Below are positions 33,516 to 42,745 of a stretch of 64,000 nucleotides of DNA, piece after piece; the first letter of the stretch is position 1, and each line of letters begins with the position of its first letter. Source of the DNA: Blastocatellia bacterium (GTDB lineage: Bacteria; Acidobacteriota; Blastocatellia; Chloracidobacteriales; JADJPF01). The notes beneath the pieces are model-generated. The model was not told the DNA's origin and made no database searches. It worked only from the letters and a program-made list of their open reading frames with translations. Both the position numbers and the translations under genes were made by a program. The DNA is taken from contig JADJPF010000006.1 of assembly GCA_016713405.1 (NCBI GenBank), positions 62,001 to 126,000 on the forward strand, in the 5' to 3' direction.

Positions 33516-34202
33516 TTATTCTGTAGCTTCTTGGCTTTCAAATTCAGCAGTTTCTGAATATTCTTCTCCTGCCATTTGGCTTTCAAGTTGCGCTTGTGTC
33601 GTGTTTGTTTCAGTATTAGCAAAAAACTTAAAAACATTAGTATTTTTTATAAGGCTATTAAAACTATTTTCTATATTTTCTTTACCTGTAGTATCTATAA
33701 GTTTTATATCATAGCTATATAATGTAGCTTTATTTTCATTGACTATAAAAGTAAACTTTTCTTCTGCTGCGGCATTAGAAAAACTTGTTTGATAAACCAT
33801 TTCTATTACAGTTGTACCAGACTTTTTGCTTACATCTACTTTATTTCTAGTAGAATTTTTTACTTTACCAAGTTTTTCTGTAAATTCTGCAAATATTTCT
33901 ACAAATTCTTCTTCTGTCAATCTTTCTTTTACTTCGCCAGAGGCTTTGTAAAGTTCGCTATACTCTTCCCTATTGTATGAAGCGTGAAATTCATTAACAA
34001 AGTTATCTAATGGAGCAATCGTCTTTTCAAATTCTTGGCTTTTTTCTTTGGCTATTTCAAAAAAATTATTGAAAGTGCTTACCGCTATAACGCCAACTGT
34101 TGTCCCCCAAACAGCAACACCTACTACTACTTTATTAACACAAGAGCCAAAAATTGCCACAAGGCTAAGTACAATAATTAAAACAACATTTCTGATATTC
34201 AT
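33516..34202 (-). CDS. Membrane-anchored protein, DUF4019/DUF3887-like extracytoplasmic domain
   Basis: 228 residues. Two N-terminal hydrophobic segments (about 5-20 and 25-44) suggest an anchor; Cys21 follows F-G-S, a poor lipobox. The remainder has a cystatin/NTF2-like pattern (FHASYNREEYSELYKASGEVK; TEEEFVEIFAEFTEKLGKV) also found in small secreted stress proteins of Gram-negative bacteria, and an acidic Glu/Gln-rich tail (about 205-228). Function is unknown. The SD AGGAG lies 8 bases upstream of the ATG and is embedded in a perfect 15-bp inverted repeat that could hide both (see 34201-34285). It converges with the small membrane protein gene, 19 bases apart. Confidence 0.72.
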   Translation of the reverse strand: MNIRNVVLIIVLSLVAIFGSCVNKVVVGVAVWGTTVGVIAVSTFNNFFEIAKEKSQEFEKTIAPLDNFVNEFHASYNREEYSELYKASGEVKERLTEEEFVEIFAEFTEKLGKVKNSTRNKVDVSKKSGTTVIEMVYQTSFSNAAAEEKFTFIVNENKATLYSYDIKLIDTTGKENIENSFNSLIKNTNVFKFFANTETNTTQAQLESQMAGEEYSETAEFESQEATE

Positions 34203-34285
34203 AACATTTTCTCCTAAATAATTTTTGATTTAATTTGATTTGTAACTTTTCTATTTTCAAAACTTGTGCCAGGAGAAAATGTTAT
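34201..34285 (-). promoter_or_regulatory. Perfect 15-bp inverted repeat that could sequester SD and start codon of the gene at 34202
   Basis: In mRNA sense (minus strand) ATAACATTTTCTCCT (34285-34271) is followed 55 bases later by its exact complement AGGAGAAAATGTTAT (34215-34201), which contains the Shine-Dalgarno AGGAG and the first two bases of the ATG. A transcript that starts upstream of 34285 could therefore fold so that ribosome entry is blocked. The loop is A/U-rich and unstructured. The arrangement is seen directly; the regulatory role is inference. Confidence 0.6.
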
Positions 34286-34398
34286 AAATAACAAATTCTA
34301 ATTATTTGATTTATTTGTGGATAAAGAAATCCATAAGATTTTAAAAAACTTGTTAGAAGCTTTTTTACGTCGTTTTTGGCATTGGCTATTGATGTCAC

Positions 34399-34429
34399 TT
34401 TTGGCAAGATTGCCGTTTTTGGCAAGATT
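34399..34429. repeat. Short direct repeat in the 333-bp divergent intergenic region 34203-34535
   Basis: TTTTGGCAAGATT occurs at 34399-34411 and 34417-34429, 18 bases apart, with a partial third copy (TTTTTGGCA) at 34373-34381. The rest of the gap is A/T-rich and holds the inverted repeat at 34201-34285; I see no RNA gene or ORF. The repeats could be binding sites between the two divergent genes, or slippage. Confidence 0.45.
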
Positions 34430-34535
34430 TTTAGTTAAGCGTTAATATTTACATCTACTAATATTGCCGCTATATTCAAATTATTGAAAATCAAATTACA
34501 ATTAAAAAATTTTTATGTTAGGAAGGGTTTTTATT

Positions 34536-35525
34536 GTGAAAAAAGTAGTATTTTTTCTAGTTTTATTTATATTCTTATATTTACCTGCTAGCTCATTTGC
34601 TCAACAAGTTTTTGTGCCAGAATATTATATTCCTTATCGAGTTTATGACACTCAAGCTAAACAATGGATTGACCTTGAGACAATGCTATCTAATGTAACT
34701 AAAGGGGAAGTTCTATTTATTGGTGAGCAACATAATGACAACGATGGGCATAAATTAGAGCTTGCAATTGTTCAAGGTGTAGCGCGTCGCCGGGCTAATA
34801 GTCTTATAGCAATGGAAATGTTTGAGCGAGATGCCCAAATTGCTTTAGACGACTATTTAACAGGTAGAATTAATGAAACCGAATTTCTTTCCCGTTCTCG
34901 TCCCTGGTCTAACTATATGACAGATTATCGCCCAATAGTTGAATTTGCCCGCCGTCAAAAATGGCAAGTCATTGGTAGCAACGCCCCTCAAAGACTTGCT
35001 CGCGCCGTTGCTAATAATGGTTTAACTATTGTAGATAGATTTTCTGAAGTAGATCGCACTTTAGTTGCTCAACAAATTGAATGCCCTAGCGATAGTTATC
35101 GCGAGCGATTTACTGAAACTATGACAGCTATGATGGTTCCGGCTGCAAGCGCAGCCAATCCTCAAGCTAACCCTCATGCCAATCCACACGCTGTAGCACC
35201 CGATCCAGCGGCAATTAATGAAAGGATTGAGCGATTTTATTTTGCTCAATGTATTAAAGATGAAACTATGGGCGAGTCTGTCGCCAAAATGATTAAAGGC
35301 AAAGAGTCTAAGCCCTTTATTATCCACATTAACGGGGCTTTCCACTCTGATTATGGCGAAGGAACAATGTCACGCGCTCGCCGTCGTTTACCTGATAGCA
35401 AAATTAGTAATGTTAGTATTGTCCCTGTAAGAAATATTGATCAAATTGTTGTAGATCAATACTTAAAACAAGCTGATTATCTAATTTTTACTGTAAAACC
35501 TGTTGAAGAACCTGAAGGTAACTAA
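34536..35525 (+). CDS. ChaN-like (haem-binding uptake/Tiki superfamily) exported protein
   Basis: 329 residues. Signal peptide about 1-22 (VVFFLVLFIFLYLPASSFAQQ). The domain begins VLFIGEQHNDNDGHKLEL, the EQH.N signature of ChaN/DUF399 proteins, and continues with MEMFERDAQIALDDYLTG and RPWSNYMTDYRPIVEFAR. Relatives bind haem or act like the Tiki/TraB metal-dependent peptidases; catalysis here is unproven. A His/Asn/Pro repeat (ANPHANPHA, about residue 217) could bind metal. GTG at 34536 is preferred: AGGAAGG lies 8 bases upstream, whereas the ATG 21 bases earlier overlaps that site and would add residues before the signal peptide. The glutaminase gene follows after 6 bases. Confidence 0.82.
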   Translation: MKKVVFFLVLFIFLYLPASSFAQQVFVPEYYIPYRVYDTQAKQWIDLETMLSNVTKGEVLFIGEQHNDNDGHKLELAIVQGVARRRANSLIAMEMFERDAQIALDDYLTGRINETEFLSRSRPWSNYMTDYRPIVEFARRQKWQVIGSNAPQRLARAVANNGLTIVDRFSEVDRTLVAQQIECPSDSYRERFTETMTAMMVPAASAANPQANPHANPHAVAPDPAAINERIERFYFAQCIKDETMGESVAKMIKGKESKPFIIHINGAFHSDYGEGTMSRARRRLPDSKISNVSIVPVRNIDQIVVDQYLKQADYLIFTVKPVEEPEGN

Positions 35526-35531
35526 CCTAAT

Positions 35532-37094
35532 ATGTCAGACAGTCAATCACTCTCAGAAGATATTAACAAACAAGCTGCAAATTCCCGTGATGAACGGGAA
35601 TTGCGGCTTTTTCTAGCTTTAGATAAAGAAAATCGCGGTTTTACAACTCCCCAAGAAATAAAACGCAGCATTAGCCATACAGGAATTTCTTTAAGTGATC
35701 TACGATTAAAAGAGTCTATTAAAGCCTTACAAGCTTATTCAGACACAGATAAAATTTCTTACCCTGAATTTTGTCAAATTATCCGACCCAACATTGCTTT
35801 AATTGAACAAACCCTACAAGCTAATTTAATTATTCCAGAGTTCTCTGCTACTAGGCGAATAATTGAGCAAATTTTTGAAAACACTAAAACAATTACTGAA
35901 GGAACTGTAGCTAGTTATATTCCTCAACTTGCCCGTGTAAACCCTGAGCAGTACGCTGTTTCACTTTGCACAATTGACGGACAACAAGCATATTTTGGCG
36001 ATTACCAAACAGATTTTTGTATCCAATCTTGCTCTAAACCTATTAATTATTGCCTAGCTTTAGAAGAGCAAGGAGAAAATATAGTTCACAAATATGTAGG
36101 ACGTGAGCCAAGCGGACGAGGATTTAATGAACTAACGCTAAATTATGAAAATAAGCCACATAACCCAATGATCAATTCTGGTGCGATTATGTGTTGTTCG
36201 CTTATCAAACCACAAATAAATATTGCAGATCGTTTTGATTATGTTATGGAGCAATGGAAAGCTATTTGTGGTGGGGCTAAAGTAGGCTTTAGTAATGCAG
36301 TTTATCTTTCTGAACGCGCTACAGCAGACCGTAATTTTGCTATAGGCTATTTTATAAGGGAAAACAAAGCTTTTCCTGAAAATACGGACTTAATTGCTAC
36401 GCTAGAGTTTTATTTTCAATGTTGTTCTATTGAAGTAAATGCCCAGCAAATGTCTGTAGTAGCAGCAACATTAGCTAACGGTGGAGTTTGTCCAATTACC
36501 GGAAATAGAATTTTCACTCCTAAAACTGTCCAACATTGTTTGTCTTTGATGTCCTCTTGTGGACTTTATGATTTTTCAGGCGAATTTGCTTTTACAGTCG
36601 GACTCCCAGCTAAAAGCGGTGTTTCTGGTGCAATAATGATTGTTGTCCCAAATGTAATGGGTCTTTGCACCTGGTCGCCAAGAGTAGACCGACAAGGCAA
36701 TAGCGTCCGAGGTTTAGCTTTTTGTAAAAAACTAGTAGAAGTTTTTAATTTTCATAACTATGACAATCTAACAGGTGTATCTGAAAAAATAGATCCGCGT
36801 CGCAACCGCCTTGATATAGAGACAGATAGAGTAATCGCTTTAATTTGGGCAGCTAGCAAAGGCGATCTTACTGCGATACAAAGACTTGTTGCTAGAGGCG
36901 TAGACATCAACGGTGCTGATTATGATGGTCGTACTCCGCTACACTTAGCCGCTTCAGAAGGTCACGCTCATATTGTTAAATATTTACTTGGCTATGGTGC
37001 TAATACTCAATTAAAAGATCGTTGGGGAAATACTGCCATAGACGACGCAGCAAATAACCAACATCAAGAAATCATTTCTCTTTTAAAACAATAA
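35532..37094 (+). CDS. glsA: Glutaminase with N-terminal EF-hand-like and C-terminal ankyrin repeats
   Basis: 520 residues. About 20-90: helical EF-hand-like segment (ELRLFLALDKENRGF..QEIKRSI; SDTDKISYPEF). About 105-420: serine-dependent beta-lactamase-like glutaminase with SxxK at Ser166-Lys169 (IQSCSKP), KYVGREPSGRGFNEL, NPMINSGAI and KSGVSGAIM. About 435-520: two to three ankyrin repeats (DGRTPLHLAASEGHAHIVKYLL). It hydrolyses glutamine to glutamate and ammonia. This architecture, helical N-domain, glutaminase and ankyrins, is that of animal kidney-type glutaminase, whereas the usual bacterial GlsA is the bare ~310-residue domain. It starts 6 bases after the ChaN-like gene, probably cotranscribed. 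Confidence 0.92.
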   Translation: MSDSQSLSEDINKQAANSRDERELRLFLALDKENRGFTTPQEIKRSISHTGISLSDLRLKESIKALQAYSDTDKISYPEFCQIIRPNIALIEQTLQANLIIPEFSATRRIIEQIFENTKTITEGTVASYIPQLARVNPEQYAVSLCTIDGQQAYFGDYQTDFCIQSCSKPINYCLALEEQGENIVHKYVGREPSGRGFNELTLNYENKPHNPMINSGAIMCCSLIKPQINIADRFDYVMEQWKAICGGAKVGFSNAVYLSERATADRNFAIGYFIRENKAFPENTDLIATLEFYFQCCSIEVNAQQMSVVAATLANGGVCPITGNRIFTPKTVQHCLSLMSSCGLYDFSGEFAFTVGLPAKSGVSGAIMIVVPNVMGLCTWSPRVDRQGNSVRGLAFCKKLVEVFNFHNYDNLTGVSEKIDPRRNRLDIETDRVIALIWAASKGDLTAIQRLVARGVDINGADYDGRTPLHLAASEGHAHIVKYLLGYGANTQLKDRWGNTAIDDAANNQHQEIISLLKQ

Positions 37095-37120
37095 AAGGTC
37101 AGAAGTTGACCTTTTATTTT
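37091..37120. terminator. Bidirectional intrinsic terminator
   Basis: ATAAAAGGTCA pairs perfectly with TGACCTTTTAT (11 bp, 5-base loop GAAGT), with T-rich flank on the plus strand and A-rich flank before it, between the convergent glutaminase and HpnH genes. The left arm overlaps the glutaminase stop codon. Confidence 0.85.
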
Positions 37121-37143
37121 AATTCTATAAACTAAAACTTCTA

Positions 37144-38160
37144 TTACTTTAAGCTACGAAGTGAAACCAGCATATTCTTAAAGTTAGCTGTAGCGTCTAT
37201 TACTGCCGTAGGTTCATAGCCACAATGTACCATACAATCAGCACATTTTTTGTTTCCGCTTTTACGCCCGTAATTTTCCCATTTTGTATCTTCTATTAAT
37301 TCTTTGAAAGTTTGTACATAGCCTTCATTAAGTAAATAACAAGGCTTTTGCCAGCCAAACACATTGTAATTAGGGTTGCCCCAAGGGGTGCATTCATAGT
37401 CACGCTGGCCTGTTAGAAAATCTATAAAGAAAGAAGAATGATTAAATTGCCAACGTTTGCCGCGTTTGGTAGCAAGTGGAGCAAAAATTTCTCTAAATAA
37501 AGCTTTAGTTTGTTCGCGTTTTAAGAAATGATCTTGGTCAGGTGCTAAAGCATAGCTATAGCCAGGTGAAATCATCATCCCATCAATTCCTAAGTCTGCT
37601 AGAAAATCAAACATTTCATGTAAATGTTCTGGTATTTCGCCATCAAAAACAGTTGTGTTAGTAGTAACACGAAAACCTGCTTCTTTAGCTAGTTTTATTG
37701 CCTTAACTGCTTCATCAAAAACACCTTTACGACAAACTAACTCATCGTGTCGGGCTTTCATTCCATCTAAATGGACGCTAAAAGTTAGGTAAGGTGAAGG
37801 CTTAAATTTACTTAAATGACGTTCTAGCAAAAGCGCGTTAGTACAAAGATAAACAAATTTCTTTCTTGCTACTAGCCCTTCGGTTATTTCAGCTATTTGA
37901 GGATGAATTAAAGGTTCACCACCAGCAATTGTTACTACAGGTGCGCCACATTCATCAGATACTCTAAAACATTCTTCTGGGGAAAGATTTTTACGTAAAA
38001 TTTCTTCTGGGTATTGGATTTTGCCACAACCAGCACAAGCCAAATTACAACGAAAAAGTGGTTCTAACATTAACACTAAAGGATATCTTTTTTCTCCTAA
38101 TATCCTCTTTTTCATTACATACCCACCAACTTTAACGGCTTGGCGCAGTGATATACCCAT
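37144..38160 (-). CDS. hpnH: Adenosyl-hopene transferase HpnH (radical SAM)
   Basis: 338 residues. The radical-SAM cluster motif is CNLACAGCG; GEPL, VTIAGGEPLIHP and TFSVHLDGMKARHD are typical of HpnH, which attaches the 5'-deoxyadenosyl group of SAM to diploptene/hopene on the way to bacteriohopanetetrol. C-terminal CADCMVHCGYEPTAVIDA is the conserved end with extra cysteines. GGAG lies 10 bases before the ATG. No other hopanoid gene is in the window, so it is either an isolated gene or the edge of a distant cluster. It implies that the organism makes extended hopanoids, as many Acidobacteriota do. Confidence 0.94.
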   Translation of the reverse strand: MGISLRQAVKVGGYVMKKRILGEKRYPLVLMLEPLFRCNLACAGCGKIQYPEEILRKNLSPEECFRVSDECGAPVVTIAGGEPLIHPQIAEITEGLVARKKFVYLCTNALLLERHLSKFKPSPYLTFSVHLDGMKARHDELVCRKGVFDEAVKAIKLAKEAGFRVTTNTTVFDGEIPEHLHEMFDFLADLGIDGMMISPGYSYALAPDQDHFLKREQTKALFREIFAPLATKRGKRWQFNHSSFFIDFLTGQRDYECTPWGNPNYNVFGWQKPCYLLNEGYVQTFKELIEDTKWENYGRKSGNKKCADCMVHCGYEPTAVIDATANFKNMLVSLRSLK

Positions 38161-38448
38161 AAGTAAAGCTCTCCTAAATAACAGCAGAAAAATTTTTTTG
38201 ATTTATTTTATTTTGTTTAATAAAAGTTCCTTGGCAATTTATCACAAAAATAAATGCTGGGTGAAGAAGTTACGGCGATTTTCCCCATAAAACAAAAATA
38301 TATATTGGCAGTATTAACAAAAAGTAAAATTTACTTAATCTGTAAATTTTCTAAAAATATTTTATTTCTTTCTCTACAGGTCTAGTTTAGAATAGCGGCT
38401 ATAGCTTACCTAAAACAATGTGCATCCCAAGATGGCGGAGCAAATCTT

Positions 38449-40050
38449 ATGAATACTCTAGTTGCAAATCCAACTACAAATCTATTACCTATCCCAGGCT
38501 CACCCGAAGAGTTAATAGAGTTTCAACGGCTACAAAAAAGAATGCCAATGCTTTTTGACAAAGTGGCAAATAATCGACTTTCTGAACATACTAGCGTAAT
38601 TGTCCCTTCAATGACTTTACATAGAGAAGAATTACTGAAACTTAAAGGAGCTTCGTTTTATGAAGAACGCCTTTTATATTTATTAATGCTTCTTCGTAGA
38701 CCTAGAACACGCTTAGTTTTTATCACCTCCCAACGTATTAACCCTTCAGTTATAGACTATTATTTACATCTATTAACAGGTGTTCCGGCGGCTCATGCTC
38801 GTCGTCGTCTAGTTTTAGTGGAAACTAGCGATACTTCAAACATTCCACTAACTCAAAAATTACTTAATCGACCAATCTTAATGGAACGTATAAGACGTGC
38901 TATTGGAGATAAGGACAACGCCCATCTAGTTTGCTTTAACACTACGCCACTTGAAAGAACCTTAGCTGTACAACTAGGGATTCCTCTTTATGGTTTAGAC
39001 CCTGGTTTATTGCACCTAGGTACTAAAAGCGGTTGTCGTGAAATTTTTCGTGAAGCAGATATTCCAATGCCAGCAGGTAGGGAAAATTTGCACACACCAG
39101 ACGACATTACCGAAGCCATAATAGATTTATGGGAAGAACGTCCAGAAATGCGACGAGTAGTAGTAAAACTTAATGATGGTTTTTCAGGTGAAGGAAATGC
39201 TATTTTACGCCTTAACCCTATTTTGGATGTTCAAAATGCTTCCCGCACTACACGTAGAGCAGCCATTTCTGCTCATTTAGAAACTTCTTTACAATATGTC
39301 GCTCCAATAGAAAATTGGGAATCTTTCTCTGATAAATTTAATTTTATGGGAGGAATTGTAGAAGAATTTATTGAAGGCGAAGAAAAACGCTCTCCTAGCG
39401 TCCAATGTCGAGTAAATGCTATTGGTGAACCTCAAGTAATATCTACACATGATCAATTATTAGGTGGTCTTTCTGGTCAAGTTTATTTAGGTTGTACTTT
39501 TCCAGCAGATGATGAGTATCGCAAAATGATTCAAGTTTATGGGGAAAAAATTGCTCATGTGCTATCAACAAAAGGAGTTATAGGACGTTTTGCTATAGAT
39601 TTTGTTGTAGTTAAAAATGGTAATACTTGGGATTGTCATGCAATTGAAATCAATTTGCGTAAAGGTGGCACAACTCACCCATTCTTAATGATGAAGTTTT
39701 TAACCGATGGAGGTTATGACCCATCTACAGGATTGTTTATTACTTCTAGTGGACGGCCTAAGTATTATTTAGCATCTGACAATTTAAGTTCACCTCATTA
39801 CAAAGGAATTACACCTGATGAGCTTATAGATATTGCCGTTTATCATGATTTACATTTTCATGCTGCTACTGAACGTGGAGTAGTATTTCATTTAATTGGT
39901 GCAATGAGTCAATTTGGAAAAATAGGTGTAACTTGTATTGGTAATTCTCCAGAAGAAGCACAAGAGCTTTATCAAAGTACATTAAGAGTTTTAGATCAGG
40001 AATTAAAAGATAGCAAATGGCGAGATAGACTAGATTATTTATCTATTTGA
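38449..40050 (+). CDS. ATP-grasp ligase, PGM1-related (peptide ligase-like)
   Basis: 533 residues. About 1-200 is the N-terminal domain seen in PGM1-type enzymes (FQRLQKRMPMLFDKV; IVPSMTL; YEERLLYLLMLLRRPRTRLVF). About 200-420 is an ATP-grasp fold: KSGCREIFREADIPMPAG, VVVKLNDGFSGEGNA (ATP lysine), VEEFIEGEE, and the metal end GRFAIDFVV..AIEINLRKGGTTHP with Glu and Asn ligands. PGM1 from Streptomyces joins peptides to a nonproteinogenic amino acid; uncharacterised relatives are common in Acidobacteriota. No precursor peptide or maturation gene is adjacent, so the substrate is open. GGAG is 8 bases upstream of the ATG. A strong terminator follows. Confidence 0.84.
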   Translation: MNTLVANPTTNLLPIPGSPEELIEFQRLQKRMPMLFDKVANNRLSEHTSVIVPSMTLHREELLKLKGASFYEERLLYLLMLLRRPRTRLVFITSQRINPSVIDYYLHLLTGVPAAHARRRLVLVETSDTSNIPLTQKLLNRPILMERIRRAIGDKDNAHLVCFNTTPLERTLAVQLGIPLYGLDPGLLHLGTKSGCREIFREADIPMPAGRENLHTPDDITEAIIDLWEERPEMRRVVVKLNDGFSGEGNAILRLNPILDVQNASRTTRRAAISAHLETSLQYVAPIENWESFSDKFNFMGGIVEEFIEGEEKRSPSVQCRVNAIGEPQVISTHDQLLGGLSGQVYLGCTFPADDEYRKMIQVYGEKIAHVLSTKGVIGRFAIDFVVVKNGNTWDCHAIEINLRKGGTTHPFLMMKFLTDGGYDPSTGLFITSSGRPKYYLASDNLSSPHYKGITPDELIDIAVYHDLHFHAATERGVVFHLIGAMSQFGKIGVTCIGNSPEEAQELYQSTLRVLDQELKDSKWRDRLDYLSI

Positions 40051-40090
40051 TAATTGATAGTTTGTTAAAAATACCCTCCAAAATATTCTT

Positions 40091-40148
40091 AAGCCTTGTA
40101 AGGGCTTTTGGCAATAGCCCAGTCGTTTACGGCTGGGCTAAGTTTTTT
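40091..40148 (+). terminator. REP-like hairpin pair acting as terminator
   Basis: AGCCCAGTCG pairs with CGGCTGGGCT (10 bp with one wobble, loop TTTA, 40116-40139) and is followed by AAGTTTTTT. Just before it AAGCC..GGGCTT (40091-40107) is a second, shorter palindrome. Both resemble units of the composite element at 249-598, so a dispersed repeat seems to have been used as terminator between the ATP-grasp and leuS genes. Confidence 0.78.
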
Positions 40149-40246
40149 GGATAATTTTTGTATAGTCCCAATTTATTGAAGCTTAGTAGTTAAGCATGTT
40201 AAAGTTACACACATTTTAAAAATTATCGAAAACCCAACTAAAAATT

Positions 40247-40690
40247 ATGAGAAAGTACAATCACAAAGAAATAGAACCTAAATGGCAAGATAAATGGGAA
40301 GCAGATGAGCTTTACCGTCTTGACCTTAATTCAGATAAACCTAAGTGGTATTTTTTAACTATGTTTCCTTATCCTAGTGGCCGTTTACATATTGGTCACT
40401 GGTTTATGTATGCTCCACCTGATGCTAAGGCTCGTTATTTAAGAATGAAAGGGATGAACGTTTTTTTCCCAACAGGCTTTGACTCTTTTGGGCTACCAGC
40501 AGAAAACGCAGCTATAAAAAATAAAGTAGATCCGAAAAAATGGACTTATAACAATATGGACTATATGCGGAAAGAGTTCCGCACTATGGGAGCAAGCTAT
40601 CATCGCTCACATCATGAAGTAGTCACTAGCGACCCTGATTATTACCGTTGGACTCAATGGTTATTCATCCAATTTTTAACAATGGTTTAG
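40247..40690 (+). CDS. leuS: Leucyl-tRNA synthetase, N-terminal piece (frameshifted)
   Basis: First 147 residues of LeuRS: MRKYNHKEIEPKWQDKWE, then FPYPSGRLHIGHWFMY with the HIGH ATP-binding motif at 48-51, and GFDSFGLPAENAA. The frame ends IQFLTMV at a TAG. A missing T in the TTTTT at about 40674 and an extra A in the A7 run at 40699-40705 would restore IQFFNNGLAYRKKAPVDWCP; the two cancel, so both pieces share a frame. LeuRS is essential and single-copy in most bacteria, so a genuine break is improbable. Confidence 0.9.
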   Translation: MRKYNHKEIEPKWQDKWEADELYRLDLNSDKPKWYFLTMFPYPSGRLHIGHWFMYAPPDAKARYLRMKGMNVFFPTGFDSFGLPAENAAIKNKVDPKKWTYNNMDYMRKEFRTMGASYHRSHHEVVTSDPDYYRWTQWLFIQFLTMV

Positions 40691-40705
40691 CTTATCGTAA
40701 AAAAA

Positions 40706-42693
40706 GCACCTGTTGATTGGTGTCCAACCTGTAACACTTCGCTTGCTCGTGAGCAAGTAAAGGGAGATGAGCGACAATGTGACCGTTGCCAAACTCAAGT
40801 AACTAAAAAAGATTTAGACCAATGGCTATTTCGTATCACCAAATATGCTGAAGAATTACTGGATTTCTCCCAAATTCAATGGCCTGAGCGAGTTCAAACA
40901 CTCCAAACTGAATGGATAGGACGTAGCGAAGGTGCAGAAATTAAGTTTCAAATAGAAAATTCAGACGAGTTTATTACTGTCTTTACAACTCGCCCTGATA
41001 CGGTTTTTGGTGCAACTACATTAGTTTTAGCACCTGAACATGCTTTAGTTGCTAAACTTACAACTTCAGAGCAAAAAGCAGCCGTTGAAGAATATATTTT
41101 TCAAACCAAACGAGCATCAGACATTGAACGCCTTGCAACTACAAGGGAAAAAACAGGTCTTTGGACAGGTGCTTATGCTGTACATCCTTTTACTAAAGAA
41201 CGTGTTCCTATTTGGATTGCAGATTATGTTTTAATGACTTATGGAACTGGGGCAATAATGTCTGTTCCTGCACATGATGAGCGAGATTTTATTTTTGCTA
41301 AAAAATATAATTTACCAATTCCAGTTGTAATTAAGCCTGCTAATTGGGATGGTCAAGCGTTGGCTAGTGCTTATTCTGAAGCAGGCGAAATGGTCAACTC
41401 TGGTCAATTTAATGGGATGTCCAATGAGGAAGGCAAAAAAGCTATCACAGATGCTTTAGTAGCGATGAATCAAGGCAAAGCAGCCATTAATTACCGAATA
41501 CGTGACTGGCTAATTAGCCGTCAACGTTATTGGGGTGCGCCAATTCCAATTATTCATTGCCCAAGTTGTGGAATGCAGCCTGTTCCAGATGAACAATTGC
41601 CAGTTATTCTTCCTGATGGTGTAGAGTTTTTGCCTACAGGAGAATCCCCGTTAAAACTAAATGCTGAGTTTAAGAATACAACCTGTCCAAAATGCCAAGG
41701 TGCGGCAGAGCGCGACACTGACACAATGGACACATTTGTTGATTCTAGCTGGTATTGGTTTAGATATTTAAACCCAAATATAGCTGATAAATTTATGGAT
41801 GAGTCTGTAAAACATTGGCTACCAGTAGATGAATATGCTGGAGGAATTGAACATGCAACAATGCACTTGATGTATGCTCGATTTTTTACTAAAGCATTAA
41901 ATGATATGGGTTTAGTAGACCATAGAGAACCCTTTAAGCGGCTCTTTAACCAAGGTTTAATCCTAGGTGAAGATAACTCAAAAATGAGTAAATCACGTGG
42001 TAATGTTATTGACCCTGATGAGCTTGTAAAAGAATATGGAGCCGACACCATACGCACTTACTTAATGTTTATTGGCCCTTGGGAGGCAGGCGGCCCTTGG
42101 TCAAGCAAAGGTATTGAAGGCATTGTTCGTTTTTATCGTAAGGTCTGGAACTTAGTCTTAGAACCAGCCCCAACAGCAACAGGCGATGCTTCTGTAACAG
42201 AAATAAAGGACTTACAGCGAATACTTCATAAAACTATCCGTAAAGTTGGAAATGACATAGAAAACTTCCAATTTAACACGGCTGTAGCAAGTATGATGGA
42301 ACTACTTAACTATCTAGCTAAGGCTAAAGAAACAGCTATTAGCAATACTAGCCACTGGCAAGAAGCATTAAGGACATTTGTTTTGTTAATTGCTCCAATT
42401 GCTCCACACATTAGCGAAGAGCTTTGGTCAGAACTTGGTGAAGCTTATAGCATCCACAAACAAAGCTGGCCTAAATATGATGCAAGTCTAGCGGCTGATG
42501 AGGTTTTTACTTTAATAGTACAAATTAATGGAAAACTTAGAGAACGAATTGAAGGCGTTTCATTAACGGCTAGCGAACAAGAAGCTAAAGATTTAGCTCT
42601 ATCTCATCCAAATATTGCCCCCAAATAGCTGGTAAAGAGCTAAAAACTATTATTTATGTTCCTAAACGACTTGTTAACATCGTTGTCAAATAA
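40706..42693 (+). CDS. leuS: Leucyl-tRNA synthetase, main piece (editing, catalytic and anticodon-binding domains)
   Basis: Continues from the zinc-binding region (DWCPTCNTSLAREQV; CDRCQTQV) through the CP1 editing domain (FTTRPDTVFGATTLVLAPEH; YGTGAIMSVPAHDERD), the KMSKS loop (EDNSKMSKSRGNVIDP) and the anticodon-binding helices. The first ATG in this open frame is only at 41234, but coding is continuous from about 40706. A stop at 42626-42628 interrupts the last domain; restoring one C in CCCCC at about 42618 continues IAGKELKTIIYVPKRLVNIVVK to the stop at 42691-42693. Three homopolymer indels thus affect the gene. Reconstructed length is about 815 residues, normal for bacterial LeuRS. Confidence 0.92.
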
Positions 42694-42745
42694 TCTACAC
42701 TTCCAAGGGTTAATTTTTAATTAGCCCTTGGTCATCTATAAATAT

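Noticed and set aside
33451..33714. 87-codon plus-strand ORF
   Set aside because: It is antisense to the DUF4019-like gene and overlaps the end of the small membrane protein gene; a shadow.
41554..42057. 167-codon minus-strand ORF
   Set aside because: It is antisense to the leuS catalytic domain, whose motifs (KMSKS) are unmistakable.
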